From positions 2,356,001-2,420,000 of the forward strand of contig NZ_JAQNDK010000002.1 in NCBI RefSeq assembly GCF_028368935.1: a stretch of DNA of 64,000 bases. Direction: 5' to 3'. The position numbers were made by a program, and so were the translations under genes. The first letter of the stretch is position 1. Each line of letters opens with the position of its first letter. The notes under the pieces are model-generated. The model was not told the DNA's origin, made no database searches, and worked only from the letters and a program-made list of their open reading frames with translations. This document shows, piece by piece, positions 53,783 through 62,217 of this stretch. The DNA is from Sorangium aterium. GTDB taxonomy: Bacteria; Myxococcota_A; Polyangia; Polyangiales; Polyangiaceae.

Positions 53783-55361
53783 CCGGCGCCTCCGCGCTCT
53801 CCGCCTCGAGCCGCGGGCGGCGTCTCAGCTGAATGGTCCTCGTGTCCCCGCAGGCGGCCTGCGCCGGCGGCGCAACGACGGGCAACGCTTCGGGGGCCGG
53901 GGCGGGATACCGGTTCTCGTCGGCGCCGCGGTACACCCCGAAGATCGATAACGCGCTGTGGACGAGCTCGGCGAGCTCGAGCCGGCGCGGCATCACGTCC
54001 GTCATGTGGCAGACGAGGTACCAGGCGCGGAACATCGCATAGAAGAAATCGTTGGGCGGGAGCTTGATGAGCCGCCTCACGAGCGGCAGCAGCGCAGGAA
54101 TGGCGGCCGTGACCGCGAACACCTTGTGCAGGTTCTCGATCTGCCGCTTCTCCTCGTCGGACGAGAAGCGCAGCACCGACTCGGTGTAGTAGCTGTCGTC
54201 GATGAGGTCGAAGTCCCCGCTGAAATGGCCGTGCTCGACCGCGTACGCAGCGATGCCCGTCCCCGGGTAGGGCGTGCACAACGTGGCGGCGGCGTAGTCC
54301 ACGTCGAGCTCGATGTTGAGCTCCAGCGTCGCCAGATCGTCGTCGAGCGTCCCGCCCGGGATGCCGAGGATGTTGTCGGCGAAGACCACGATCCCCGCGC
54401 GCTTGAGGAGGCGGATCCCGTGGACGAGCCGGTCCATCCGGATCTGGCGCCGCAGGACGCCGTTCGCGAGCTCGGGGTTCGCTGTCTCGATGCCGACGTT
54501 GACGGTGTAACAGCCAGACCAGGCGAGGAGATCCACCATCTCCTCGGTCATCATGTCGGCGCGCAGGTGGCAGTAATAAGGCAGCTTCACCTCGCGACGG
54601 TAGAGCTCTCCGAACTGCCTCAGCCACTCGGCGTCGTACACGAAGATGCTCTCGCGAAAGCCGACGAACTGGAGCGGACCTTCCTTCATCACGTGGACGA
54701 GCTCGGCCACGACGTTCTCGGGGCTCCGGACGCGCACCTTCTTCCAGCTCGAGCCGTAGTGCTCGACCAGCGACGGGTTGAAGCAGTAGCTGCAGGGGAA
54801 GGGGCACCCCCGGTTGGTGGTGAACGACTTGAGGGGGCGCCGCCGCAGGCTGTCGTCGTACTCGTAGAGCAGATGCCGCGGAGGGAAGGGGATCGCGTCG
54901 AGGTCGCGGCGCAGCCCGCGCGCTGGATTCCTGTAGATCTTCCCCTCCGATTTGACCCAGAGGTCCCGGATACCGCGGTGATCGTCGCCTCGCGCCAGCG
55001 CGTCGCACAGCTCGACGGCGGCGTCCTCGCCCTCGCCCTGGCACACCACGTCGAGCCCCGGCGTCTGGATCACCTCCGGATAGTAGGTCGCGTGCGGCCC
55101 GCCCATCAGCGACACCACCTTCGGGTAATGCTGCTTGATGTGGTGATTGAGGCCGAGATAATAGCGATGGAGCCCGGTCGTCGCCCCGAAGGCGATGACG
55201 TCCGGCCCGTACCGCCGCACCTCGGCGAGGACGTCGTTGCCGCGCGTGCCGATGAACTTGCACTCGTGGCCCGCTTGCTCGAGACAGCCCGCCACGTACA
55301 GGGCGCCGAGCGGCTCGGCCCCCTCTATCTCCTTGACGATGAAGAGAACCTTGACCCCCAT
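53772..55361 (-). CDS. B12-binding domain radical SAM protein
   Basis: A 529-residue protein; the ATG at 55361 has GGAGGT 8 bases upstream. An N-terminal cobalamin-binding-like Rossmann domain (VKVLFIVKEIEGAEPLGALY, YGPDVIAFGATTGLHRYYLG, VVSLMGGPHATYYPE) lacks the DxHxxG base-off motif. The radical SAM cluster motif is TTNRGCPFPCSYCFNPSL (three Cys). The TIM-barrel part includes SGCYTVNVGIETANPELANG and FADNILGIPGGTLDDDLATL, as in BchE/HpnP-type enzymes. Family members perform methylations or cyclisations on lipids, cofactors or peptides. The substrate is unknown; the coupled small lipoprotein gene is the only contextual clue. Confidence 0.9.
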   Translation of the reverse strand: MGVKVLFIVKEIEGAEPLGALYVAGCLEQAGHECKFIGTRGNDVLAEVRRYGPDVIAFGATTGLHRYYLGLNHHIKQHYPKVVSLMGGPHATYYPEVIQTPGLDVVCQGEGEDAAVELCDALARGDDHRGIRDLWVKSEGKIYRNPARGLRRDLDAIPFPPRHLLYEYDDSLRRRPLKSFTTNRGCPFPCSYCFNPSLVEHYGSSWKKVRVRSPENVVAELVHVMKEGPLQFVGFRESIFVYDAEWLRQFGELYRREVKLPYYCHLRADMMTEEMVDLLAWSGCYTVNVGIETANPELANGVLRRQIRMDRLVHGIRLLKRAGIVVFADNILGIPGGTLDDDLATLELNIELDVDYAAATLCTPYPGTGIAAYAVEHGHFSGDFDLIDDSYYTESVLRFSSDEEKRQIENLHKVFAVTAAIPALLPLVRRLIKLPPNDFFYAMFRAWYLVCHMTDVMPRRLELAELVHSALSIFGVYRGADENRYPAPAPEALPVVAPPAQAACGDTRTIQLRRRPRLEAESAEAPDVR

Positions 55362-55792
55362 CGGCTGCACCTCCGCGAGCGTCTGTCGATTCGAACGGCG
55401 CCTGGCGCGGCGATGGTGCCACGACCTCACGACGGAAGGAAGGCGCCTTCTCCTCCAGCGCGATCCCGACGTCTCGACGTCCAGGCATCGAAATCGTTGG
55501 TGGTTGAAGTATCTGCTCTCAGCAGTGATGTGCAGCGAGACGCCGCGCGCTGATACCGTCGGGATTCAAAAAACGCGACGGCGGTAGATAAAATGGGTGG
55601 GTTGGTGGGTCGTTGGGGCACAAAAATGTTCGCGATCGACCTCTGCCGTGAGCCGGACGGGACAGGTTCTGGTACATCATATCAAATCGGCGCTGTTGAG
55701 TCGCAGCGTCGGGAACCCGTGCAGGTGCCAATCCATGTGGTCGGCGCTCGCACCAACTCGTGCCTTTCTTCGGGCGCGGCGTGGAGAACACG
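55362..55792. other. Divergent intergenic region
   Basis: No supported gene in 431 bases. Less GC-rich stretches at 55495-55600 (TAGATAAAATGG) and 55670-55690 (CATCATATCAAATC) are candidate promoter areas for the radical SAM and DUF1592 genes. A 67-codon frame starting at 55593 has no ribosome site or recognisable features. Confidence 0.45.
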
Positions 55793-57538
55793 GTGAACCC
55801 CGAGCAACACACGCATCGCTGGCCTCTCGAGCTTTTCGGCTCACACCTCAGGTACGCTGCGCCGCTCCTGCTCGCGTTCGTCGCGGCTTGCAACGGCCAG
55901 ATCGGCGGGCCCGGCCAGTCCACGGGCGCTGGCACAGGCCCCGGCGGGGACGAGCCTGGGATCGTCGAACCCCCGGAAGACGTGCTGGATTCGGCGTTCT
56001 GCCAGACGCCGAGGCCCGGTACCGCGCCGCTCCGCCGTCTCAGCAATTACGAGTACGCCAACACGGTGAAGGATCTCTTCTCCGGCGTCCCGGGCGTGGC
56101 CTCCACCGTCGACAAGGTGGTCGCCACGTTCCCGAACGAGTCCGAGTCGCTCGGCTTCCGCAACAACGCGAGCTTCTTGACCGTCGGCTCGCTCGTCGCG
56201 CAGAAGTTCCTCGACGCCGCGGAGCAGGTCGCCGCTGTCGCGGCCCACGCTTCGGGCCTTGTCGACTGCGATCCGGAGGAGCTCGGTGAGCTCGAGTGCG
56301 CGCGCGACTTCATCCGCGCCTTCGGCGCCAAGGCGTACCGGCGGCCGCTCACGGAGGCCGAGGTCCAGAGTTACGAGGAGCGCTTCACCGCAGGATCGGA
56401 CGGGTACACCTTCGAAGACGGCATCGAGTGGGTCGTCTTCAGCATGCTGCAGTCGCCGAACGTGCTCTATCGCGTCGAGCTTGGCCAGGCGAGCACGGGT
56501 GACGTCACCGAGCCCACGCCGTACGAGATGGCCTCGCGGCTCTCGTACCTTGTCTGGCAGTCGCATCCGGACGAGGAGCTCACGCGGGAGGCGGAGGCGG
56601 ACGAGCTCGGCACGCCAGAGCAGCTCGAAGCCCAGGTGCGGCGCATGCTGGCCGATCCCAAGGCCGAGCGCTTGCTCGAGTACTTCGACCAGTGGCTCGA
56701 CACCGACATCCTGAGCAGCATGAACCGCGATCCGGCGGTGTATCCGGACCTCTCGCGCGACCTGCCCGCCTTGCTGCGAGCGGAGACGCGCACGTTCGTG
56801 AAGGACCTGTTCGCGAGCCCGAGCGGCTCGCTCGGCGACCTCTTCGCCGGCGACTACAGCTTCGTGAACGGCCCGCTCGCGCAGCACTACGGCGTGAGCG
56901 GGGTGAGCGGCGACGATTTCGTCAGGGTCGACATGCCTGGCCGCTCGGGCGTGCTGACCCAGGGCATGATGCTCACGCGCGACAAGGCGACCCGCACCTC
57001 CATCGTCCGCCGCGGCCTCAAGGTGCGCACCGATCTCCTGTGCCAGATCGTGCCTGCGCCGCCCAACAACGTGAAGCTCGATCTCGAGGGCCTGGGAGAG
57101 GGGCTCTCGCAGCGCGAGCGCCTCGAGCTCCACCGCACCGAGCCGAGCTGCGCGGGGTGCCACTCGCTGATGGATCCCATCGGCGTTGTGTTCGAGTCGT
57201 TCGACGCCGTGGGCCGCCCCCGCACCACGGACGAGGCCGGCAGGCCGATCGACACCTCGAGCGCCATCTCGAGCACGCGCGACGTCAACGGCCCTGTGGC
57301 GAACGCCGCCGAGCTGGGACAGCGCCTCGCGCAGAGCGAGGAGGCGCGCGCCTGCTATGTGCTGCAAAACTTCCGCTTCTTCTACGGCCGCGACAAGACC
57401 GACGCCGATCGCTGCTCGATGGCGTCGCTCTCGCTCGCGTTCAAGGACAGCGGCTACAGCCTGTCCGAGCTCGTGGTCGCGCTCACGCAGACCGACGCCT
57501 TCCGCTACCGCCCCGTCATCGTCCCGGAGAAACAATGA
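55793..57538 (+). CDS. DUF1592/DUF1588/DUF1585-type secreted protein
   Basis: About 581 residues from the GTG at 55793. A lipoprotein signal (YAAPLLLAFVAACNG) is followed by the planctomycete/myxobacterial cytochrome-associated domain series: LRRLSNYEYANTVKDLFSG (DUF1587-like), ARDFIRAFGAKAYRRPLTEA (DUF1595), SPNVLYRVELGQA, PYEMASRLSYLVWQSHPDEE (DUF1592), TQGMMLTRDKATRTSIVRRG (DUF1588), the CAGCHSLMDPIG haem-type motif and VLQNFRFFYGRDKTDADRC (DUF1585). The CxxCH motif suggests covalent haem c. Its stop overlaps the DUF1552 start (ATGA). The pair is a conserved module, probably an extracellular redox complex of unknown substrate. Confidence 0.9.
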   Translation: MNPEQHTHRWPLELFGSHLRYAAPLLLAFVAACNGQIGGPGQSTGAGTGPGGDEPGIVEPPEDVLDSAFCQTPRPGTAPLRRLSNYEYANTVKDLFSGVPGVASTVDKVVATFPNESESLGFRNNASFLTVGSLVAQKFLDAAEQVAAVAAHASGLVDCDPEELGELECARDFIRAFGAKAYRRPLTEAEVQSYEERFTAGSDGYTFEDGIEWVVFSMLQSPNVLYRVELGQASTGDVTEPTPYEMASRLSYLVWQSHPDEELTREAEADELGTPEQLEAQVRRMLADPKAERLLEYFDQWLDTDILSSMNRDPAVYPDLSRDLPALLRAETRTFVKDLFASPSGSLGDLFAGDYSFVNGPLAQHYGVSGVSGDDFVRVDMPGRSGVLTQGMMLTRDKATRTSIVRRGLKVRTDLLCQIVPAPPNNVKLDLEGLGEGLSQRERLELHRTEPSCAGCHSLMDPIGVVFESFDAVGRPRTTDEAGRPIDTSSAISSTRDVNGPVANAAELGQRLAQSEEARACYVLQNFRFFYGRDKTDADRCSMASLSLAFKDSGYSLSELVVALTQTDAFRYRPVIVPEKQ

Positions 57539-58899
57539 AACCTCTGAGCCGCCGTACCTTCCTGCGTGGCGCATCCGGAGTTGCGCTCGCGCTCCCGTTC
57601 CTCGATGCGATGCGTTCGAGCCGCGCGCGAGCCCAGACGACGCCGTCCCCGCGCCGTATCATGTTCGTGTTCCAGGCGAACGGCGACGAGACGGAGAGGC
57701 GCTTCGACGCCCGCGGCGAGACGAGCTTTCAGCTCGGCGAGTTCCTCGCCCCGCTCGAGCCTTACCGCGAGGATCTCCTCTTTCTCAACAACCTGCACAA
57801 GCACTTCTACGATCTGCCGGAGTCCGAGCGGGCCGACAACCACCAGCAGGGCGGCAGCTCGCTCGCTCCGTGGAAGTCCGGCACCGGATCGTTCCCCATC
57901 GGGGGCACCGAGAGCACGATCGGTTACGTGGAGGGGCCGAGCGCCGACTACGCGATCGGCGGTCGCGTGCTGGAAGCCAACGAGAGCATCGCTCACCGGC
58001 ACCTCGTGTACCGCGTCGGGGACAAGTGGAACGACATCTGGAACACGCACTCCCACGCGGGGCCCGCGGGCGAGCAGAACCCGATCCCGCCGGAGACCGA
58101 CCCGTACGAGGCTTACGCCCGGATCTTCGCCTCCATGCCCGACGACGGGGGCGCGCAGCAAGAGGTGCTGAGGCGCCTGGCGAAGAAGCAGTCGGCCATC
58201 GATCTGGTGCGCGAAGAGGGGAACTCCCTGCTCACCCGGGTCGGCGCCGAGGACCGCGTCAAGATCCAGCAGCACCTCGACGCGATGCGCGACGTCGAGC
58301 GCGCGCTCCAGGCCGGCAACGGCGCGGCCGCGTGCGTGAAGACCCCGCTCGGCGAGCGGCTCAACCCGTACGCCGACGAGAACCACGCGATCATGGGCGA
58401 GCTGTTCTTCAAGATCAGCGCCCTCGCGTTCGCCTGCGATCTGACGCGCGTGGTGCATTTCAACTGGAGCGGCAACACCAGCAACCGCGTCTACTCGAAC
58501 CTGGGCCTCAGCGACGGGCACCACGACATCTCGCACAACAGCGATGACGACTCGTTCGCCAAGGTGCGCAAGATCCACAGGCACCTCTGGGAGCAGAACA
58601 CGAAGCTCTACGAGATCTTGAAGAACACGAGCGACGGCGACGGCACGCTCTGGGATCATACGCTCGTCGTGCACTGGAACGAGCTCGGGCAGGGCGACAG
58701 CCACAGCATCGAGGACAGCCTGGTCGTGTTCGCCGGCAAGGCTCACGACTACTTCCGGCGCGGGCGGCTGGTGGATTTCCGCGGCGATCGCTCCTTCGCC
58801 GACATGCTCGTGAGCTGCTTCCACTACATGGGCTTCGAAGACGTCAAGAGCTTCGGCGAGGGCGTCTTGAACACCGGGGGCGCCCTGCCGCTCACGTGA
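57535..58899 (+). CDS. DUF1552 secreted protein (Tat substrate)
   Basis: A 454-residue protein. The N-terminus MKPLSRRTFLRGASGVALAL is a Tat signal. Conserved DUF1552 stretches are RIMFVFQANGDETERR, DLLFLNNLHKHFYD, NHQQGGSSLAPWKSG, CDLTRVVHFNWSGNTSNRVY and LSDGHHDISHNSDDDSFAKV, with the end FHYMGFEDVKSFGEGVLNTG. The DUF is related to sulfatase/alkaline-phosphatase-like DUF1501 proteins. It is coupled to the preceding DUF1592 gene by a 4-base overlap. Confidence 0.9.
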   Translation: MKPLSRRTFLRGASGVALALPFLDAMRSSRARAQTTPSPRRIMFVFQANGDETERRFDARGETSFQLGEFLAPLEPYREDLLFLNNLHKHFYDLPESERADNHQQGGSSLAPWKSGTGSFPIGGTESTIGYVEGPSADYAIGGRVLEANESIAHRHLVYRVGDKWNDIWNTHSHAGPAGEQNPIPPETDPYEAYARIFASMPDDGGAQQEVLRRLAKKQSAIDLVREEGNSLLTRVGAEDRVKIQQHLDAMRDVERALQAGNGAAACVKTPLGERLNPYADENHAIMGELFFKISALAFACDLTRVVHFNWSGNTSNRVYSNLGLSDGHHDISHNSDDDSFAKVRKIHRHLWEQNTKLYEILKNTSDGDGTLWDHTLVVHWNELGQGDSHSIEDSLVVFAGKAHDYFRRGRLVDFRGDRSFADMLVSCFHYMGFEDVKSFGEGVLNTGGALPLT

Positions 58900-59017
58900 G
58901 CAGGCGCCGCCTCCCGCCGGCGGCGCGGAACGCAGCGCATGCGGCGCCCCGCCTGCGGGCGCGCTCCGTAGGCTTTTCCAGGTGAGCGCTCCTCCCGCGG
59001 GTGCTTCACTGGGCGGC

Positions 59018-59512
59018 ATGTCGATCATCCAGCCTTGTTTCGATCGGTCGGTCGTCGTCCGTGGCGCCGACGCTGAGATCGTCGGCTCTCCCGCCGCGCG
59101 GATCCAGCTCCTCGCGGACAGCAGCGCGACGGGCGGAGCCCTCTCCACCGTGCGCGTGACGCTCGCGAAGGACGCGGACGGCGCGCGGCCCCATCGCCAC
59201 GACGGCTCGGCCGAGATGTTCTACGTGCTCGACGGCGCCGTGCAGGTCCTCTCGGGGAGCGACGTCGTGACGGCCGAGAAGGGCGATCTCCTCGTGGTCC
59301 CTCCGCGCGTCGCCCACGCGTTCGCCGCCGCGCGCGGCAAGGGCGCGGAGCTCCTGGTCGTCATCACCCCAGGGGTCGAGCGCTTCGACTACTTCCGCAA
59401 GCTGACGCGCATCGCCCGCGGCGAGGAGCCGCCCGAGACCTTGCGCGACGTGCAGGAGCTCTACGATACGTACTTCCTGAGCAGCCCCGAATGGGAGGCG
59501 GCGCGCCGGTGA
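59018..59512 (+). CDS. Cupin domain protein
   Basis: A 164-residue protein starting MSIIQPCFDRSVVVRGADAE. The conserved cupin motifs are RPHRHDGSAEMFYVLDGAVQ (HxH...E) and GDLLVVPPRVAHAFAAARGK, so a metal site with three His and one Glu is present. The C-terminal 45 residues (RFDYFRKLTRIARGEEPPET, LRDVQELYDTYFL) are typical of quercetinase-like single-cupin proteins. An in-frame GTG at 58982 is a less likely start. The following VOC gene is on the same strand after 72 bases. Confidence 0.85.
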   Translation: MSIIQPCFDRSVVVRGADAEIVGSPAARIQLLADSSATGGALSTVRVTLAKDADGARPHRHDGSAEMFYVLDGAVQVLSGSDVVTAEKGDLLVVPPRVAHAFAAARGKGAELLVVITPGVERFDYFRKLTRIARGEEPPETLRDVQELYDTYFLSSPEWEAARR

Positions 59513-59584
59513 ACGCGCTTCGAGGTCGCGCGCGGTGGGGCGCCGCTCGCGGACCGCGTCGCGTCGATGTATCCTGGATGGAGC

Positions 59585-59959
59585 ATGCCCTTCACCTTCC
59601 TGTGCATCGATCACGTGCAGCTGGCCATGCCGCCCGGGCAGGAGCCGCGCGCCGTGGCGTTCTACCGGGACGTGCTCGGGATGGAGCAGGTCCCCAAGCC
59701 CGAGCCGCTCGCGTCCCGCGGCGGCGCCTGGTTCCGCGCGGCCGGCGTGACGGTGCACCTCGGCGTCGAGCGCGACTTCCAGCCGGCGCGCAAGGCGCAC
59801 CCCGGCTTCGCCGTGAGGGGCATCGACGAGATCGCCGCCGCGCTCCTGGCCGCGGGCCACGCCGTCCGCTGGAGCGACGAGCTGCCCGGCGTGCGGCGGT
59901 TCCACACCGACGATCCGTTCGGGAACCGCATCGAGATCATCGACGCTGACGCGGGCTGA
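59585..59959 (+). CDS. VOC family (glyoxalase-like) protein
   Basis: A 124-residue protein. FLCIDHVQLAMPPGQEPRAV with AFYRDVLGM is the first half of the VOC fold. WFRAAGVTVHLGVERDF, GFAVRGIDEIAAALLAAGHA and DDPFGNRIEIID complete it. The metal ligands (His in IDHVQL, His in VHLGV, Glu in IEIID) are present. Single-module proteins of this size are often annotated as glyoxalase or dioxygenase; the substrate is unknown. Confidence 0.88.
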   Translation: MPFTFLCIDHVQLAMPPGQEPRAVAFYRDVLGMEQVPKPEPLASRGGAWFRAAGVTVHLGVERDFQPARKAHPGFAVRGIDEIAAALLAAGHAVRWSDELPGVRRFHTDDPFGNRIEIIDADAG

Positions 59960-60131
59960 GCAGTACTCCACGTCGCCACCAGCGCATCGACCTACGCCGC
60001 GACCTGCTCCCGCGCGCCCAGCGCCTGACCCCTGAATCACGTCGTTCGCCTTAACACGACTTAACGGTCGGTGGCCTCGGCTCGCGCTATTCAGGGCCGC
60101 GGGGGAAAACATCGCTCTCAGGAGAATCCTT

Positions 60132-61154
60132 ATGATCGAGAAGAACACTCTGTCGATGCATGCCAATTCTCTCCGTCCGTCACGCGCTGTCCTGCCGCGG
60201 ATTGGCGCGGCGCTGTTGCTCCTCGGAGCCCTCGGCGCCGCCGCATGCACCGCCGGTGCCGGCGCGGACGACGAGGAGAGCCTCGGCGTGGCGAGCCAGC
60301 GCGGAACTTACGATCTGACGAGCAGCTACACGGGCACCGTCGGTGACACCCGTGGCTGGCTCATCGAGTGGCAGGTCCCTCAGCTCCTCAACGCGTCCAC
60401 GGCCTGGACCGCGGTTGGCCAGTGGTACTACAATCTAGAGTCTGGCATCTACCACAGCCCGGACGGGTGGTTCGTCTACTACTTCGGAGATGACAACGGC
60501 GTCACGGGGAATCATTCGAGCTGCAACACCCAGTGGGGCTCGGGTGGCACCTGCGGCGGCTCGCTCGGCAACCTGCAGCCCGGGCAGCAGGTCGTCTTCA
60601 AGTACGAGTGGTGCACGCCCGAGCGCGTCGCGAGCGTGACCGGCGCCCAGCTCTGCCTCTATGTCGACATGAAGAACGGCGCCGGCTGGCAGTTCCTCGC
60701 CCAGGACGCGCGCACCACCGTCGAGATGTATGCGCACGACATCGAGCATTTCGCCGACGTGGGCCCGCAGTATCCCCAGCCGCAGGTCTCCTGCCAGGCG
60801 CCCATCAAGATGCTTCGCCAGCAGGTGAAGACGACGGCGGGCGCCTGGCAGAACATGTCGGGCGCGAGCACCTGGTCGTTCCACGACGCCGCTCCTTACG
60901 TCTACCAGAACAAGAACCTCAGCGCGTCGCCGTCGACCTGGGAGGCCTGCACGTCGACCGTGCCCACGAGCAACTGCAGCGGCGTGCCCGCGTGGGCGTC
61001 GGCGCAGGTGTATACGCCCTCCACGCAGGTCACCAACGGCGGCCACCTCTGGTCGGCGACCCAGCAGATCTGGTGGTCGCACCCGGATTGCCCGCCCAGC
61101 AACCCGACGTCTTGGTGCCCGGCCGAGTGGGCCGACCTCGGGCCCTGTAACTGA
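60132..61154 (+). CDS. Secreted lipoprotein with C-terminal CBM5/12-like domain
   Basis: A 340-residue protein. A lipoprotein-type signal (ALLLLGALGAAACTAG) is followed by a beta-rich N-terminal domain (YDLTSSYTGTVGDTRGWLIE, WQVPQLLNASTAWTAVGQWY, DGWFVYYFGDDNGVTGNHSS) and a middle region with paired Cys (YEWCTPERV, LCLYVDMKNGAGWQ). The last 55 residues (GVPAWASAQVYTPSTQVTNG, GHLWSATQQIWWSHPDCPP) are a CBM5/12-type chitin/cellulose-binding module with the AWAxxxVY start. It is probably a polysaccharide-binding surface protein. The N-terminal domain is unrecognised. Confidence 0.75.
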   Translation: MIEKNTLSMHANSLRPSRAVLPRIGAALLLLGALGAAACTAGAGADDEESLGVASQRGTYDLTSSYTGTVGDTRGWLIEWQVPQLLNASTAWTAVGQWYYNLESGIYHSPDGWFVYYFGDDNGVTGNHSSCNTQWGSGGTCGGSLGNLQPGQQVVFKYEWCTPERVASVTGAQLCLYVDMKNGAGWQFLAQDARTTVEMYAHDIEHFADVGPQYPQPQVSCQAPIKMLRQQVKTTAGAWQNMSGASTWSFHDAAPYVYQNKNLSASPSTWEACTSTVPTSNCSGVPAWASAQVYTPSTQVTNGGHLWSATQQIWWSHPDCPPSNPTSWCPAEWADLGPCN

Positions 61155-61160
61155 TCGCGG

Positions 61161-61184
61161 AGCCCGCGCCCCACGAGGCGGGCT
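61161..61184 (+). terminator. Possible terminator hairpin
   Basis: AGCCCGC (61161-61167) pairs with GCGGGCT (61178-61184) around a 10-base loop directly after the stop of the CBM-bearing gene. There is no U-run, which is usual in very GC-rich genomes, so the call is weak. Confidence 0.3.
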
Positions 61185-61223
61185 GGAGGCAACCCTCCTT
61201 TCGGCGTAGGATGCGCAGGGCAG

Positions 61224-62081
61224 ATGCGCATCCTCCTCGTGGGGCTCTTGCTCCTCGTGCTGGCGACCGGGCTCGCCATCCTTCACCGCCGGCGGAAGCG
61301 GCGCTCACGCGCGCGCCCGCGCGGCGATAGCACCGTGGTCATGTACACGGCGAGCTTCGAAGCCGTCCGGCGCGGGCAGCGGGTCTTGCTCCCGGAGCAT
61401 GTCGTGCTCGCTGCGCTCTGCGATCGCCGGGTGGCAATGCTGGTCGCATCGGCCGGCGCGAGCGCCGCGTCCCTGCGGCGCGAGCTGACTCAACACCTCG
61501 CGGGGCCGCGCGAGGCACCCACGGACCTCGCCACGCTCGAGTTATCGCCGGCCGCGAATGCCATCGTGGATCGCGCCTGGTCGAGGTCGGTGTCGTGGCG
61601 GGGCCCGTCGCCGATCGATCTGGTGGTCGTGGCGCAGTCGGCGGGGGAGCGCTGCTTCGCCGCCGCGCTGCTCACGAGGGCGTGTCCCGACCTCGACCAG
61701 GCGAGCCGGGAGCCGCCCCGTGCCCCGGAGCGCAGCAACCATGCAGGCGAGCTGGTCGAGATCGTGCTCTGGAACGACGACGTGACCAGGATGGAAGCCG
61801 TGGAGCGCTTGCTCGTCGACTGCTTCGGAATGGACGAGGTCGAGGCGACGCACTTCATGCTGACCGTGCACCTCGCGGGCTCCGCCGCAGCGGGCCCGTA
61901 TCCGCCGGACGTCGCCGCCGGGCTCCTGGCGCGCGCGACGCAGGTCGCACGCGAGCGCGGCATGCCGATCCGGATCACGCTCGGCCCGGCGGCAGAGGAG
62001 ATGGGCTTCACCTGGGCGACCGAGCCCGCCCGGGCGGAGGAGGCGCGCGGCGGCGAGCTGCGCGCGCCGCAATCCTCCTGA
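61224..62081 (+). CDS. Membrane-anchored Clp_N-ClpS fusion protein
   Basis: A 285-residue protein. It begins with one membrane helix (RILLVGLLLLVLATGLAIL) and a basic stretch (HRRRKRRSRARPR). Residues 40-155 resemble a Clp_N domain (two helical repeats: HVVLAALCDRRVAMLVASAG and SPIDLVVVAQSAGERCFAAA). Residues 176-254 are a ClpS domain: LVEIVLWNDDVTRMEAVERL, FGMDEVEATHFMLTVHLAGS, PPDVAAGLLARATQVARERG. The N-degron pocket residues NDD, Thr, Met and the His of VHLAG are kept. ClpS normally delivers N-end-rule substrates to ClpA; here it would be tethered at the inner membrane. The protein has no AAA domain. Confidence 0.82.
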   Translation: MRILLVGLLLLVLATGLAILHRRRKRRSRARPRGDSTVVMYTASFEAVRRGQRVLLPEHVVLAALCDRRVAMLVASAGASAASLRRELTQHLAGPREAPTDLATLELSPAANAIVDRAWSRSVSWRGPSPIDLVVVAQSAGERCFAAALLTRACPDLDQASREPPRAPERSNHAGELVEIVLWNDDVTRMEAVERLLVDCFGMDEVEATHFMLTVHLAGSAAAGPYPPDVAAGLLARATQVARERGMPIRITLGPAAEEMGFTWATEPARAEEARGGELRAPQSS

Positions 62082-62217
62082 GACGACGGCCGGCGCCGCC
62101 AGAGCCCGATCCAGCACGACGGCCCCGCGGTGAGCTCGATGAGCTCGTCGTTCAGCCGGCAGTTCGGGGCGGCTCATGGTGTTGTCGCGGGAGGCGGCGT
62201 GCGCCGGGTTGCCTGCG

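Noticed and set aside
55593-55796. 67-codon frame before the DUF1592 gene
   Set aside because: No ribosome site or domain, and it overlaps the DUF1592 start in another frame; likely a promoter region.
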